NCBI GenBank assembly: GCA_016202525.1
Contig: JACQOM010000029.1
Coordinates: 1-5,353 of the forward strand
Reading direction: 5' to 3'
Origin: Chloroflexota bacterium
Lineage (GTDB): Bacteria; Chloroflexota; Dehalococcoidia; Dehalococcoidales; UBA2162
DNA: 5,353 nt
In this document: positions 1 through 5,353 of the stretch, piece by piece
Numbering within the stretch: position 1 is the first letter of the stretch
Layout: every line of letters starts with the position of its first letter
Translations under genes and position numbers: made by a program
The notes under the pieces: model-generated
The model's input: the letters and a program-made list of their open reading frames with translations, nothing else
The model's database searches: none
What the model was told of the DNA's origin: nothing

Positions 1-994
1 CGTTGGACAGGTCGGTCGGCTCCAGTCCGAGCTTGTCCTCGATGGCCCTAATGATGTCTACCGCATTGGGATAAAAACAGTTTTCCAGATGCCTGGCAGT
101 AGGGCAGGGGGTCGGCGCAAAGCCTATGCGGTGGACCGGTGACTTCAACTGGCCGAAGCATTTCTCGGCAACGCGGGCGGCCACTTCAGCGCTGAACCCG
201 TAATCCAACCAGTCGTTATCGGCGACAATGCAGTGACCGGTCTTAGCTACCGACTTGATAATCAGCTCGTCATTAAAAGGGGCGATTGTCCTGGGGTCGA
301 CTATTTCAATACTTACCCCTTTTCTTGACATAATCTCAGAGGCTTTGAGCGCCTCGACATTCATCCATGAGGTGGCGACGACGGTTATGTCTTTGCCTTG
401 GCGTAAGACCTGGCCGCCTTCTAACGGTATGGTAAATGGTTCCTCCGGGACTTCATCCTCCTGCCAGTACAGCCATCTATGCTCGAAGAGCATTACCGGA
501 TTGTTATCCCTTATTGCCGAGATAAGCAGCCCTTTGGCGTCTCTGGGAGTTACCGGCAGGACAATCTTCAGCCCGGGAATATGGGCGAAGGTCGAATACA
601 TGCTCTTGCTGTGTTGAAAACCCTGTCCCCACCCCCGTCCGATAATAGCCCTTATCACCAGCGGGACGCTCAGTCCGCCTGACATGTAGCGGTAGGCAGA
701 AACCATGTTAGCCAGCTGGTTCATCGCCAGTAGCAAAAAGTCCACGCGGATATGAATATGGATTGGTCTCATGCCATTAATGGCTGCGCCTAACCCAAAG
801 CCGGTCATCGTATCTTCACAGAGCGGGGTGTCAAAACATCTCTCCGGCCCGAACTTTTCCACCAGGCCGTTGGTACTGCCGAATATCCTTTTGTGGTCGG
901 GCACACCGATTCCATAGACGAAGACAGCGGGGTCCCTGTCCATTTCCTGGGACATTGCCTCATTTAGTGCCTGGCAATAGCTGATTCTTCTCAT
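1..994 (-). CDS. ThDP-dependent dehydrogenase E1-like beta subunit (pyruvate dehydrogenase E1 beta family), 3' end cut by window edge
   Basis: The open frame runs from the ATG at 994..992 to the left edge without a stop, giving 331 codons. E1 beta proteins are usually about 325-340 residues, so little is missing. The N-terminal half is the transketolase pyrimidine-binding domain. It has TPLCED with Glu60 at the position of the glutamate that activates ThDP, YRYMSGG at 101-107, and QHSKS with His128 at the position of the conserved active-site histidine. PGLKIVLP and AIRDNNPV follow. The C-terminal half is the transketolase C domain, with EIVDPRTIAPF and GFSAEVAARVAEK. The start overlaps the alpha-subunit stop (ATGA), which suits equimolar synthesis of a cytosolic alpha2beta2 enzyme. 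Family members decarboxylate a 2-oxoacid and pass the acyl group to an acceptor. No E2 gene is visible, so the acceptor is unknown; the glycan-gene context makes a sugar possible. Membership in the family is secure; the substrate is not. Confidence 0.93.
   Translation of the reverse strand, partial: MRRISYCQALNEAMSQEMDRDPAVFVYGIGVPDHKRIFGSTNGLVEKFGPERCFDTPLCEDTMTGFGLGAAINGMRPIHIHIRVDFLLLAMNQLANMVSAYRYMSGGLSVPLVIRAIIGRGWGQGFQHSKSMYSTFAHIPGLKIVLPVTPRDAKGLLISAIRDNNPVMLFEHRWLYWQEDEVPEEPFTIPLEGGQVLRQGKDITVVATSWMNVEALKASEIMSRKGVSIEIVDPRTIAPFNDELIIKSVAKTGHCIVADNDWLDYGFSAEVAARVAEKCFGQLKSPVHRIGFAPTPCPTARHLENCFYPNAVDIIRAIEDKLGLEPTDLSN
991..994 (-). other. ATGA stop-start overlap coupling E1 alpha and E1 beta
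   Basis: On the minus strand the four bases ATGA hold both the beta start (ATG, 994..992) and the alpha stop (TGA, 993..991). Only a poor G-rich Shine-Dalgarno candidate (CGGGG, about 10 bases before the ATG) precedes it, so beta translation probably depends on ribosomes finishing alpha. This arrangement is common for subunits of one complex. Confidence 0.9.
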
Positions 995-1944
995 GATGAC
1001 AAAACCCCGTTATATAGCTCGCTTTCCCGGGCGAAAGGCGCTTCTTTAGCTGCCTTGATACTGTTGTCAACCCGGGTATCAATTTCCTTTTCAATCTTGA
1101 TAATCTCTGCATCTTTGATACCCAGTTGCACCAGTTTCTTTCTCTGTAAGTTCACCGGGTCTTTCTGATACCATTCCTCGAATTCGGCTCTGGGCCGATA
1201 GCCGGCATCGAAGTCCTCGTTGACTCCGACGTGTTCCAGGTAGCGGTAATACTTCACATGCATAAAGACAGGCATCTGTGTTGTTTTTATTAGCTTAGTT
1301 GCCCGATTGGTCAGTTTATAGATAACCTCGGCATCGGTGCTGTCTTCTTTAAGCACATTACAGTTAAATTTAGCGGCAATATCGGTAATTGAGTCATAGC
1401 CCTGTCGCTTATGCTTGGCGGTGTGGACGGCAAAGCCGTTATCTTCACAAACAAATATGACCGGCAGTTTCATCAGGCAGGCAACATTGAAACTCTCCCA
1501 GAAGCTGCCTTCATCAAGGGCGCCGTCGCCGAAAAATACAGCCACAACTTTACCGTTGTTCTGCCGTTTGTTGGCGAAAGCGGCACCTACCGCTACCGGA
1601 ATGACATTAGCCACAATGGCTGAGGTGCCCATGAAACCGCATTCGGGAGCGCACATGTGCATCGAGCCGCCCCTGCCTTTTAGGAAGGCGGTGTCTTTAC
1701 CGTACATCTCGGCAAAGAAATCCTCTATCTTCTGTGTTTTAGCCAGAAATATGGCGTGAGAGCGGTAGGTAGCAAATACCTGGTCGGTGGCTTTTAAGGC
1801 GTGGCAGACTCCCACCGCTATTGCCTCTTCCCCCATCGACATGTGCATCGGCGTCTTCATATCATCTTCGCTATAATGCTCGCGGATTTTCTCCTCGGCT
1901 CTTCTTGCCAGATATAGCTTTTGGTAAAGGTCTAAATTCAACAT
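991..1944 (-). CDS. ThDP-dependent dehydrogenase E1-like alpha subunit (pyruvate dehydrogenase E1 alpha family)
   Basis: The product has 317 residues, slightly short but normal for the E1 alpha (E1_dh) family. Visible motifs in order are YRSHA at 60-64 (family YRxH), RGGSMHM at 91-97, GTSAIVANVIPVAVGAA at about 106-122, and the ThDP/metal motif from GDG at 139-141 to Asn169 in VCEDNG. His238 in YLEHVG sits where most E1 alpha proteins have RGHS, and a GYRPRAEFEEW segment follows. I chose the ATG at 1944 because it has a GAGG ribosome site, lies one base after the upstream stop, and begins an E1 alpha-like sequence (LYQKLYLARRAEEKI). The frame stays open upstream to 2121, but that part is only the antisense-free shift of the SDR gene. 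The stop overlaps the beta-subunit start. The enzyme should be cytosolic and bind ThDP with the beta subunit. Its neighbours are glycan genes, not E2 or E3. Confidence 0.93.
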   Translation of the reverse strand: MLNLDLYQKLYLARRAEEKIREHYSEDDMKTPMHMSMGEEAIAVGVCHALKATDQVFATYRSHAIFLAKTQKIEDFFAEMYGKDTAFLKGRGGSMHMCAPECGFMGTSAIVANVIPVAVGAAFANKRQNNGKVVAVFFGDGALDEGSFWESFNVACLMKLPVIFVCEDNGFAVHTAKHKRQGYDSITDIAAKFNCNVLKEDSTDAEVIYKLTNRATKLIKTTQMPVFMHVKYYRYLEHVGVNEDFDAGYRPRAEFEEWYQKDPVNLQRKKLVQLGIKDAEIIKIEKEIDTRVDNSIKAAKEAPFARESELYNGVLSS

Positions 1945-1945
1945 G

Positions 1946-2953
1946 TTAACCTCGGTCACCTTTTTCGCGGGCAAAAAATTCGCGCCAGTAGTCCAGCATG
2001 TCTTGAAGCGTCTTATCGAACTTAATCTTCGGCTTCCAGCCGGTGGCGGCCGTAAATTTATCGATACAGGGAATCTGCCATGTGACATCTGAAGGTCTGA
2101 AACGAGATGACTCAGCTTCAAGGGTAATGTTTTTCACTCTGGAAAGCTTCAGCAGCTTGTTCAGCATATCACCGACGGTCATAGTCTCAACCCCACCGAT
2201 GTTATAGACCTCGCCCGGTGGGCATTTGTTCACCAGCAACCAGTAGGCCTTTACTGCATCCCTAACATCCAAGTATGTCCTGGTACTATCTAAATTACCG
2301 TGCTTAACTGCCGGCGGTTGTTTACCTGATTCGATATCGGCAATCTGCCTGGCAAAGTCGGATTCAGCAAAGACCTCACCCCGCCTCGGTCCGGTATGGG
2401 TGAACATGCGGGTCCTTATTGTCTTTACCTTCCAGGACAGCCAGTACTGATAGGCTAACATATCTTCACCTACCTTGCTCACCGCATAAGGTGAAGCCGG
2501 CCGAAAGGGATTGGTTTCTTTTATTGGTGTCTCGTTTTTCTCGACCTGGCCGTAGACTTCAGATGAACTGCAGATATGGACTACAGGGTCGTAGTCAGAG
2601 GTATATTTCAATTCTCTAACCGCTTGCAGTAAGTTGCAGGTGCCGATGACATTGGTGGTCAGCGTCACTACTGGTGCCTCAGAGCTAAAAGGAACGTAGG
2701 ACTGTGCTGCCAGGTGAAAGATGACATCGGGTTTCTGATTTGCGAGGATTGTTTTCAGGGAAGGCAGGTCCTGCAGGTCGCCGGATTCCAGCGTAATTCT
2801 ATCCAGAATGTGTCTGACATTGTCTTTAGGGGCACGCCAGCGGGCTAAGCCCAGAATTTGAATTTTGGGAAAGTTGGCCAGGATATAGTCAGCCAGATGG
2901 CTGCCGACAAAGCCGGTAATGCCGGTGATAAAGACATTTTTTATTTGGTTCAT
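1946..2953 (-). CDS. Extended SDR nucleotide-sugar enzyme, closest in pattern to GDP-4-keto-6-deoxymannose reductase (RMD) / NAD-dependent epimerase-dehydratase
   Basis: The product has 335 residues. It opens with the Rossmann dinucleotide motif GITGFVGSHL (11-20), then FHLAAQS at 79-85, SSSEVYG at 129-135, and the catalytic YAVSK with Tyr156 and Lys160. The C-terminal substrate-binding part has THTGPR, ESDFARQI, GNLDSTRTYLDVRDAV at 219-234, VYNIGG, FRPSDV and a final LDYWRE. The GFVG start, SDFARQI, RPSD and DYWR patterns resemble RMD, which reduces GDP-4-keto-6-deoxymannose to GDP-rhamnose. GDP-mannose 4,6-dehydratase normally has GQDG at the first motif. Glu132 next to the serines also fits a 4,6-dehydratase, so the reaction stays open between reductase, dehydratase and epimerase. 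The gene begins two bases after the methyltransferase stop and ends one base before E1 alpha, so it belongs to the same operon. A cytosolic sugar-nucleotide role is likely. Confidence 0.9.
   Translation of the reverse strand: MNQIKNVFITGITGFVGSHLADYILANFPKIQILGLARWRAPKDNVRHILDRITLESGDLQDLPSLKTILANQKPDVIFHLAAQSYVPFSSEAPVVTLTTNVIGTCNLLQAVRELKYTSDYDPVVHICSSSEVYGQVEKNETPIKETNPFRPASPYAVSKVGEDMLAYQYWLSWKVKTIRTRMFTHTGPRRGEVFAESDFARQIADIESGKQPPAVKHGNLDSTRTYLDVRDAVKAYWLLVNKCPPGEVYNIGGVETMTVGDMLNKLLKLSRVKNITLEAESSRFRPSDVTWQIPCIDKFTAATGWKPKIKFDKTLQDMLDYWREFFAREKGDRG
1950..1953 (-). promoter_or_regulatory. Ribosome binding site that fixes the E1 alpha start
   Basis: GAGG on the minus strand, five bases before the ATG at 1944..1942. 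It lies inside the last codons of the SDR gene, whose TAA stop (1948..1946) is one base from the ATG. It supports the 1944 start over the upstream in-frame ATG at 2121. Confidence 0.75.
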
Positions 2954-2955
2954 AG

Positions 2956-3729
2956 CTATCCCTGTTTACGGCACTTTATTACAAGGTGCCAGCCAAGTTC
3001 ATTCTTACTATCGATAGTTAGCTTAACTTTTCTTTGTTCCGGCAAATCTATTACTGTATAGTGTACACTGACCTGCACATTGTCGAACAATCTTTCAAAC
3101 AATTCTTGCCCTTCTTCTTTGGTGTAAGCCTTAGTATAAGGGCATCCCTCATTTCTTTCAGAATAGCGGGCAACTAATTCTTCCTCCGTGCAAAGTCCAT
3201 CCAGTAACAGACGCCCCTTTATACCGTGTAAGTATATTATACTGTAAGCATAAAGTAAGCTATCTTTGTTGTAGAGCATAACCATTAGTTTGCCGCCAGG
3301 TTTTAGTACCCTGTGTATCTCACTAAGAACTTTATCAACATCGGGTATATGATGCAATACTCCAAAACTATAGACGCAATCAAAACTATTATCGGCGAAA
3401 TCTAGCTTTTTGGCGTCAAAACGGGCCACTTTTATGGGAAGACCTGCCTCCTGAGCCAGTTCTTTGGTGAGTTTAACCGCACCTTCAGTTAAATCTACAG
3501 CCGTTACCCTAGCTCCATGCCGGGCAAATTCAAGCGAGTCTATCCCCGCACCACAGCCTATCTCCAGTACCGACTTATTGGCAAATTCACTAAATCTAAA
3601 GACAGTCTGCATATAGTCCTGTAGAGAATACCGGAACTGTCTTTTCTGTTCGTAACTCCATTTCTCCGTTGTAAAACTCATTGGGGTGCATCTTTCCCAG
3701 TATTCTCTTATTCTATTATCTATACTCAT
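2956..3729 (-). CDS. Class I SAM-dependent methyltransferase (Methyltransf_11/25-like)
   Basis: The product has 257 residues with the class I Rossmann methyltransferase motifs in order. These are motif I VLEIGCGAG (54-62), the acidic end of strand 2 at VTAVDLTE with Asp79 expected to bind the SAM ribose, a FDAKKLDF segment at 104-111 before the strand-4 region FDCVYSFGVLHHIPD, and VLKPGGKLMV at 141-150. The first 50 residues and the C-terminal 100 residues are less conserved and probably hold the acceptor site. There is no signal peptide or membrane segment, so it is cytosolic. The place in the operon, between glycosyltransferases and sugar-nucleotide enzymes, suggests O-, C- or N-methylation of a sugar or glycan end, but the acceptor cannot be read from the sequence. 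A strong ribosome site fixes the start. The gene is clearly richer in A+T (sampled lines about 30-43% GC) than the E1 and SDR genes. Confidence 0.92.
   Translation of the reverse strand: MSIDNRIREYWERCTPMSFTTEKWSYEQKRQFRYSLQDYMQTVFRFSEFANKSVLEIGCGAGIDSLEFARHGARVTAVDLTEGAVKLTKELAQEAGLPIKVARFDAKKLDFADNSFDCVYSFGVLHHIPDVDKVLSEIHRVLKPGGKLMVMLYNKDSLLYAYSIIYLHGIKGRLLLDGLCTEEELVARYSERNEGCPYTKAYTKEEGQELFERLFDNVQVSVHYTVIDLPEQRKVKLTIDSKNELGWHLVIKCRKQG
2959..2963 (-). promoter_or_regulatory. Ribosome binding site of the SDR gene
   Basis: AGGGA on the minus strand, five bases before the ATG at 2953..2951. It overlaps the last codons of the methyltransferase gene, whose TAG stop is at 2958..2956, so the two genes are probably translationally coupled. 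Confidence 0.6.
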
Positions 3730-3735
3730 TGTTTT

Positions 3736-3740
3736 CCTCC
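3736..3740 (-). promoter_or_regulatory. Strong ribosome binding site of the methyltransferase gene
   Basis: GGAGG on the minus strand, followed by AAAACA and the ATG at 3729..3727. It is the best Shine-Dalgarno match in the window. It sits in the 23-base gap after the glycosyltransferase stop, so this gene can start translation independently of its upstream neighbour. Confidence 0.85.
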
Positions 3741-3752
3741 AGACTTTTCATC

Positions 3753-4853
3753 CTAGTTCGGACTGACTATAACAGATTCCTTTAGGGACTCCTGCCCCAA
3801 TCCCCAATTCTCATCGTTGAATACGGTGGACGAATGTTTCCAGCGTATCTGTCTTAGATATTTTAGATAGTCTCTATGAGTTAGTTGCTGTATGCCAGCT
3901 GCCCTTAGTCTCTCATCAAGCAACTTTGCCCCCATTCCCGGCGCCCAACCTGACCCGGGAGCATGCTCGATATGATAAATAGGCATTGGCTCTTCCAGCA
4001 CCAACTCCTTCGCCCCGCCGTAATGTGCCACGGCACACATCAGTCCATCCAGGTGCAAGGAGAAGGTCTCAAACTCAGCATTGCCACGCAACGCCAACCA
4101 GTGCTCCCGAGCCATTAGCGTAAAATCGCCGCAGGCGTTGGTATGAAGAGGGCTACCGTATATTATTGGTTTTATGGCTTGAGCCACGCGGTTATAAGGG
4201 TAGAGGAAAATGTCTTTTCCGAGTCTAGCAACGTCTTGTGTATTTCTAAGAGCTTGCACTCGCTTTTTGAAAGCCTGGAGTATAGAGAACGTTTCCTCTG
4301 GTTTTCCCAGGATTATGGTCTTACCCCGGGTGTTAATTCGAATAATGTTGTCTCGACAATAATCAAGTTGTTTGGTAATGGATACGTCACCCGGTATGTC
4401 TGATGGGATATCATAGCGGTCGATACGGTACATATACCCTGTTGTCATTTGTCCGGATGCGAAGAAGTCCATAAGCTCATCCGAAAAAAGAATATCGATA
4501 TTGGTCGCCAGAATGAAACGGCCGCGGGCACGGCGGATGCCGACGTTTTTGCCAATCATCTGGAAGAGCGGCAATCTATCGGATTGTTTGAAGCGGTGGT
4601 GAATTTCCGGCTGTACCTCGATAATTCGAACAGTGCATGGTCCGGTATCCTTTGGCCATTTGAGCGCCTGCGCGAGCCGCGGCCGGTCCGGTGGTGGGTT
4701 CCACTCTACGATGATAAGCTCTGAGCTAAGGTTGTGCCGCCTAGCTTGTTCCAGCCAGCCGGTGACGAACAACTGCATCCTTTGGAGCAGATTACCCCCG
4801 TGGTCGTCGTTACGCGATACCACTACGACTGATAAGATTGGTTCCTGGCTCAT
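3753..4853 (-). CDS. Glycosyltransferase-like protein, GT-A (family 2-like) N-terminal half with NDENWGLG C-terminal end
   Basis: The product has 366 residues and no signal peptide or clear membrane segment. The N-terminus has a GT-A first strand and nucleotide-binding start, LSVVVVSRNDDHGGN (7-21), then ELIIVEWNPPPDRPRL (45-60). KNVGIRRARGRFILATNIDI (102-121) follows, with Asn118-Ile-Asp120 where GT-A enzymes carry the metal-binding DxD. Residues about 150-235 are a variable stretch. The C-terminal part has CGDFTLMAREHW (241-252), HLDGL at 267-271 and EEPMPIYHIEH (287-297), similar in layout to the acceptor-side GDFTLM/W region of galactosyltransferase-type GT-A enzymes. It ends with NDENWGLG at 346-353. 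I recognise the type from polysaccharide clusters but not a characterised member, so donor and acceptor are unknown. The start follows a GGTGA site by nine bases. It is a paralogue of the gene upstream. Confidence 0.82.
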   Translation of the reverse strand: MSQEPILSVVVVSRNDDHGGNLLQRMQLFVTGWLEQARRHNLSSELIIVEWNPPPDRPRLAQALKWPKDTGPCTVRIIEVQPEIHHRFKQSDRLPLFQMIGKNVGIRRARGRFILATNIDILFSDELMDFFASGQMTTGYMYRIDRYDIPSDIPGDVSITKQLDYCRDNIIRINTRGKTIILGKPEETFSILQAFKKRVQALRNTQDVARLGKDIFLYPYNRVAQAIKPIIYGSPLHTNACGDFTLMAREHWLALRGNAEFETFSLHLDGLMCAVAHYGGAKELVLEEPMPIYHIEHAPGSGWAPGMGAKLLDERLRAAGIQQLTHRDYLKYLRQIRWKHSSTVFNDENWGLGQESLKESVIVSPN

Positions 4854-4862
4854 CGATAGCTC

Positions 4863-4867
4863 TCACC
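4863..4867 (-). promoter_or_regulatory. Probable ribosome binding site of the complete glycosyltransferase gene
   Basis: GGTGA on the minus strand, nine bases before the ATG at 4853..4851. It lies in the 36-base gap between the two glycosyltransferase-like genes. The gap shows no hairpin followed by a T run and no convincing promoter, so transcription most likely reads through. Confidence 0.5.
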
Positions 4868-4889
4868 CTTACGGAATCACGTTTAATAA

Positions 4890-5353
4890 TTACTGTTCCC
4901 ATTCCGCCCGGCAAATCATCGTCTCCGGCAACTTTTCCTTGCCGAGTCCCCAATTCTCATCATTAAATATGTATGAACGCTTACTGGTTAGGATATCTCG
5001 ACACATTTTCTGATATTCAGTATAGCTAAGAGTAGGCACTCCGTGTACGACTCTTTTAATTCGATAACCCATTAGCAAAAGGAACTTGCGATATATAACA
5101 ATTATTCTGTTGTTAAGCCATGTTGGTATGAAATTGAATGATAGCCATCGTTCGAGTGGCAGTTTGTCTCTTTCTATTCTATCAGTGAATTTATCGTCAT
5201 GGTCGATGTGATAAATACGCATCGGTTCCGCCAATATTACCTCTTTCACTCCTGCCATATAAGAGGCATAAGACAAAAGCCCGTCGACATGAGCCGCAAT
5301 GATATCAGCTTCCCGATAGCCGCGCAGCAGGTGCCAGTAGTGCCGGGACATTA
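4890..5353 (-). CDS. C-terminal part of a second glycosyltransferase-like protein, 5' end cut by window edge
   Basis: The frame is open to the right edge. The codon before the first visible ATG (5351) ends in TA, so it can encode Leu, as in the paralogue's FTLMAREHW. That ATG is therefore internal and not the start. About 154 residues are visible and end at TAA (4892..4890). Counting from that Met, there are MSRHYW at 1-6, HVDGL at 21-25, AEPMRIYHIDH at 41-51 and NDENWGLG at 130-137. In the first 51 residues I count 23 identities with the downstream gene without gaps. The linker between the YHI[ED]H and NDENWGLG blocks is about 30 residues longer here and contains a hydrophobic, basic stretch (about 70-100) that could touch the membrane. 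The missing upstream part should carry the GT-A nucleotide-binding half. It is probably another glycosyltransferase of the same cluster with a different donor or acceptor. GC is low, about 40% in sampled lines. Confidence 0.8.
   Translation of the reverse strand, partial: MSRHYWHLLRGYREADIIAAHVDGLLSYASYMAGVKEVILAEPMRIYHIDHDDKFTDRIERDKLPLERWLSFNFIPTWLNNRIIVIYRKFLLLMGYRIKRVVHGVPTLSYTEYQKMCRDILTSKRSYIFNDENWGLGKEKLPETMICRAEWEQ

Noticed and set aside
255..617. Plus-strand open frame of about 120 codons
   Set aside because: It lies antisense to the E1 beta gene, whose full domain pattern is clear. The translation shows no recognisable motif and no gene-like context.
1411..1759. Two overlapping plus-strand open frames
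   Set aside because: Both are antisense to the ThDP motif region of E1 alpha. Their openness follows from the composition of the real gene.
1..1944. Part of the housekeeping pyruvate dehydrogenase operon
   Set aside because: Not excluded, but not supported: upstream genes are all glycan-type, no E2 or E3 is visible, and both subunits deviate at partner-facing motifs. The left flank is needed to settle it.
1945..2121. N-terminal extension of E1 alpha to an in-frame ATG at 2121 (376 residues)
   Set aside because: The extra 59 residues lie wholly within the SDR gene in another frame, have no E1 alpha similarity that I can see, and the ATG at 1944 has a GAGG site and the expected family N-terminus.
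3730..4889. Promoter or terminator in the 23-base and 36-base intergenic gaps (3730-3752 and 4854-4889)
   Set aside because: Neither gap has a stem-loop with a T run or a convincing -35/-10 pair. Both are too short for more than a ribosome binding site.
3801..4961. 15-base direct repeat (3801-3815 and 4947-4961) as a possible recombination or attachment site
   Set aside because: Both copies encode the DENWG core of the conserved tail in the two paralogues, so protein-level conservation and duplication explain the identity.
4143..5013. Three plus-strand open frames of 86-126 codons
   Set aside because: They are antisense to the glycosyltransferase genes. One crosses the intergenic gap between the two genes, and none has a recognisable domain.
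4890..5353. The right-hand partial gene as a pseudogene fragment of the complete glycosyltransferase
   Set aside because: Its frame is uninterrupted up to the window edge, the codon before the first Met is compatible with the conserved Leu, and the conserved motifs are intact. It is cut by the window, not broken.

Overview
The window is a fragment of a bacterial surface-glycan or sugar-modification gene cluster. Six genes are packed head to tail on the minus strand, so transcription runs from right to left. Spacing is tight (overlaps or gaps of 1 to 36 nt), several starts have clear Shine-Dalgarno sequences, and TAA, TAG and TGA are all used as stops in a standard code. This indicates a bacterium with an ordinary SD-dependent operon. 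The phylum cannot be decided from these bases. GC content is mosaic: sampled lines run from about 30-43% in the methyltransferase gene to nearly 60% in parts of the E1 beta and glycosyltransferase genes.

In order of transcription: (1) the C-terminal part of a glycosyltransferase-like protein, cut by the right edge; (2) a complete paralogue of it, with a GT-A-like N-terminal half and the same C-terminal region ending in a shared NDENWGLG block; (3) a class I SAM-dependent methyltransferase; (4) an extended SDR nucleotide-sugar enzyme that looks most like GDP-4-keto-6-deoxymannose reductase (RMD); (5) the alpha subunit and (6) the beta subunit of a thiamine-diphosphate (ThDP) 2-oxoacid dehydrogenase E1-like enzyme. 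The beta gene is cut by the left edge after about 331 codons, probably very near its end.

The most interesting feature is the E1 alpha/beta pair, which follows a sugar SDR, a methyltransferase and glycosyltransferases, with no E2 (lipoyl acyltransferase) or E3 visible. The pair keeps the ThDP, metal and catalytic residues. One hypothesis is that it does not feed central metabolism but transfers a two-carbon acyl unit from pyruvate, or a related 2-oxoacid, onto a keto-sugar nucleotide. The SDR and methyltransferase would then finish an unusual branched or methylated sugar, which the glycosyltransferases would attach. This is inference from context. The genes beyond both edges, especially any E2 gene to the left, would decide it.

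There is no stretch over 300 bases without a gene. I saw no RNA gene, mobile element, CRISPR array, promoter or terminator.
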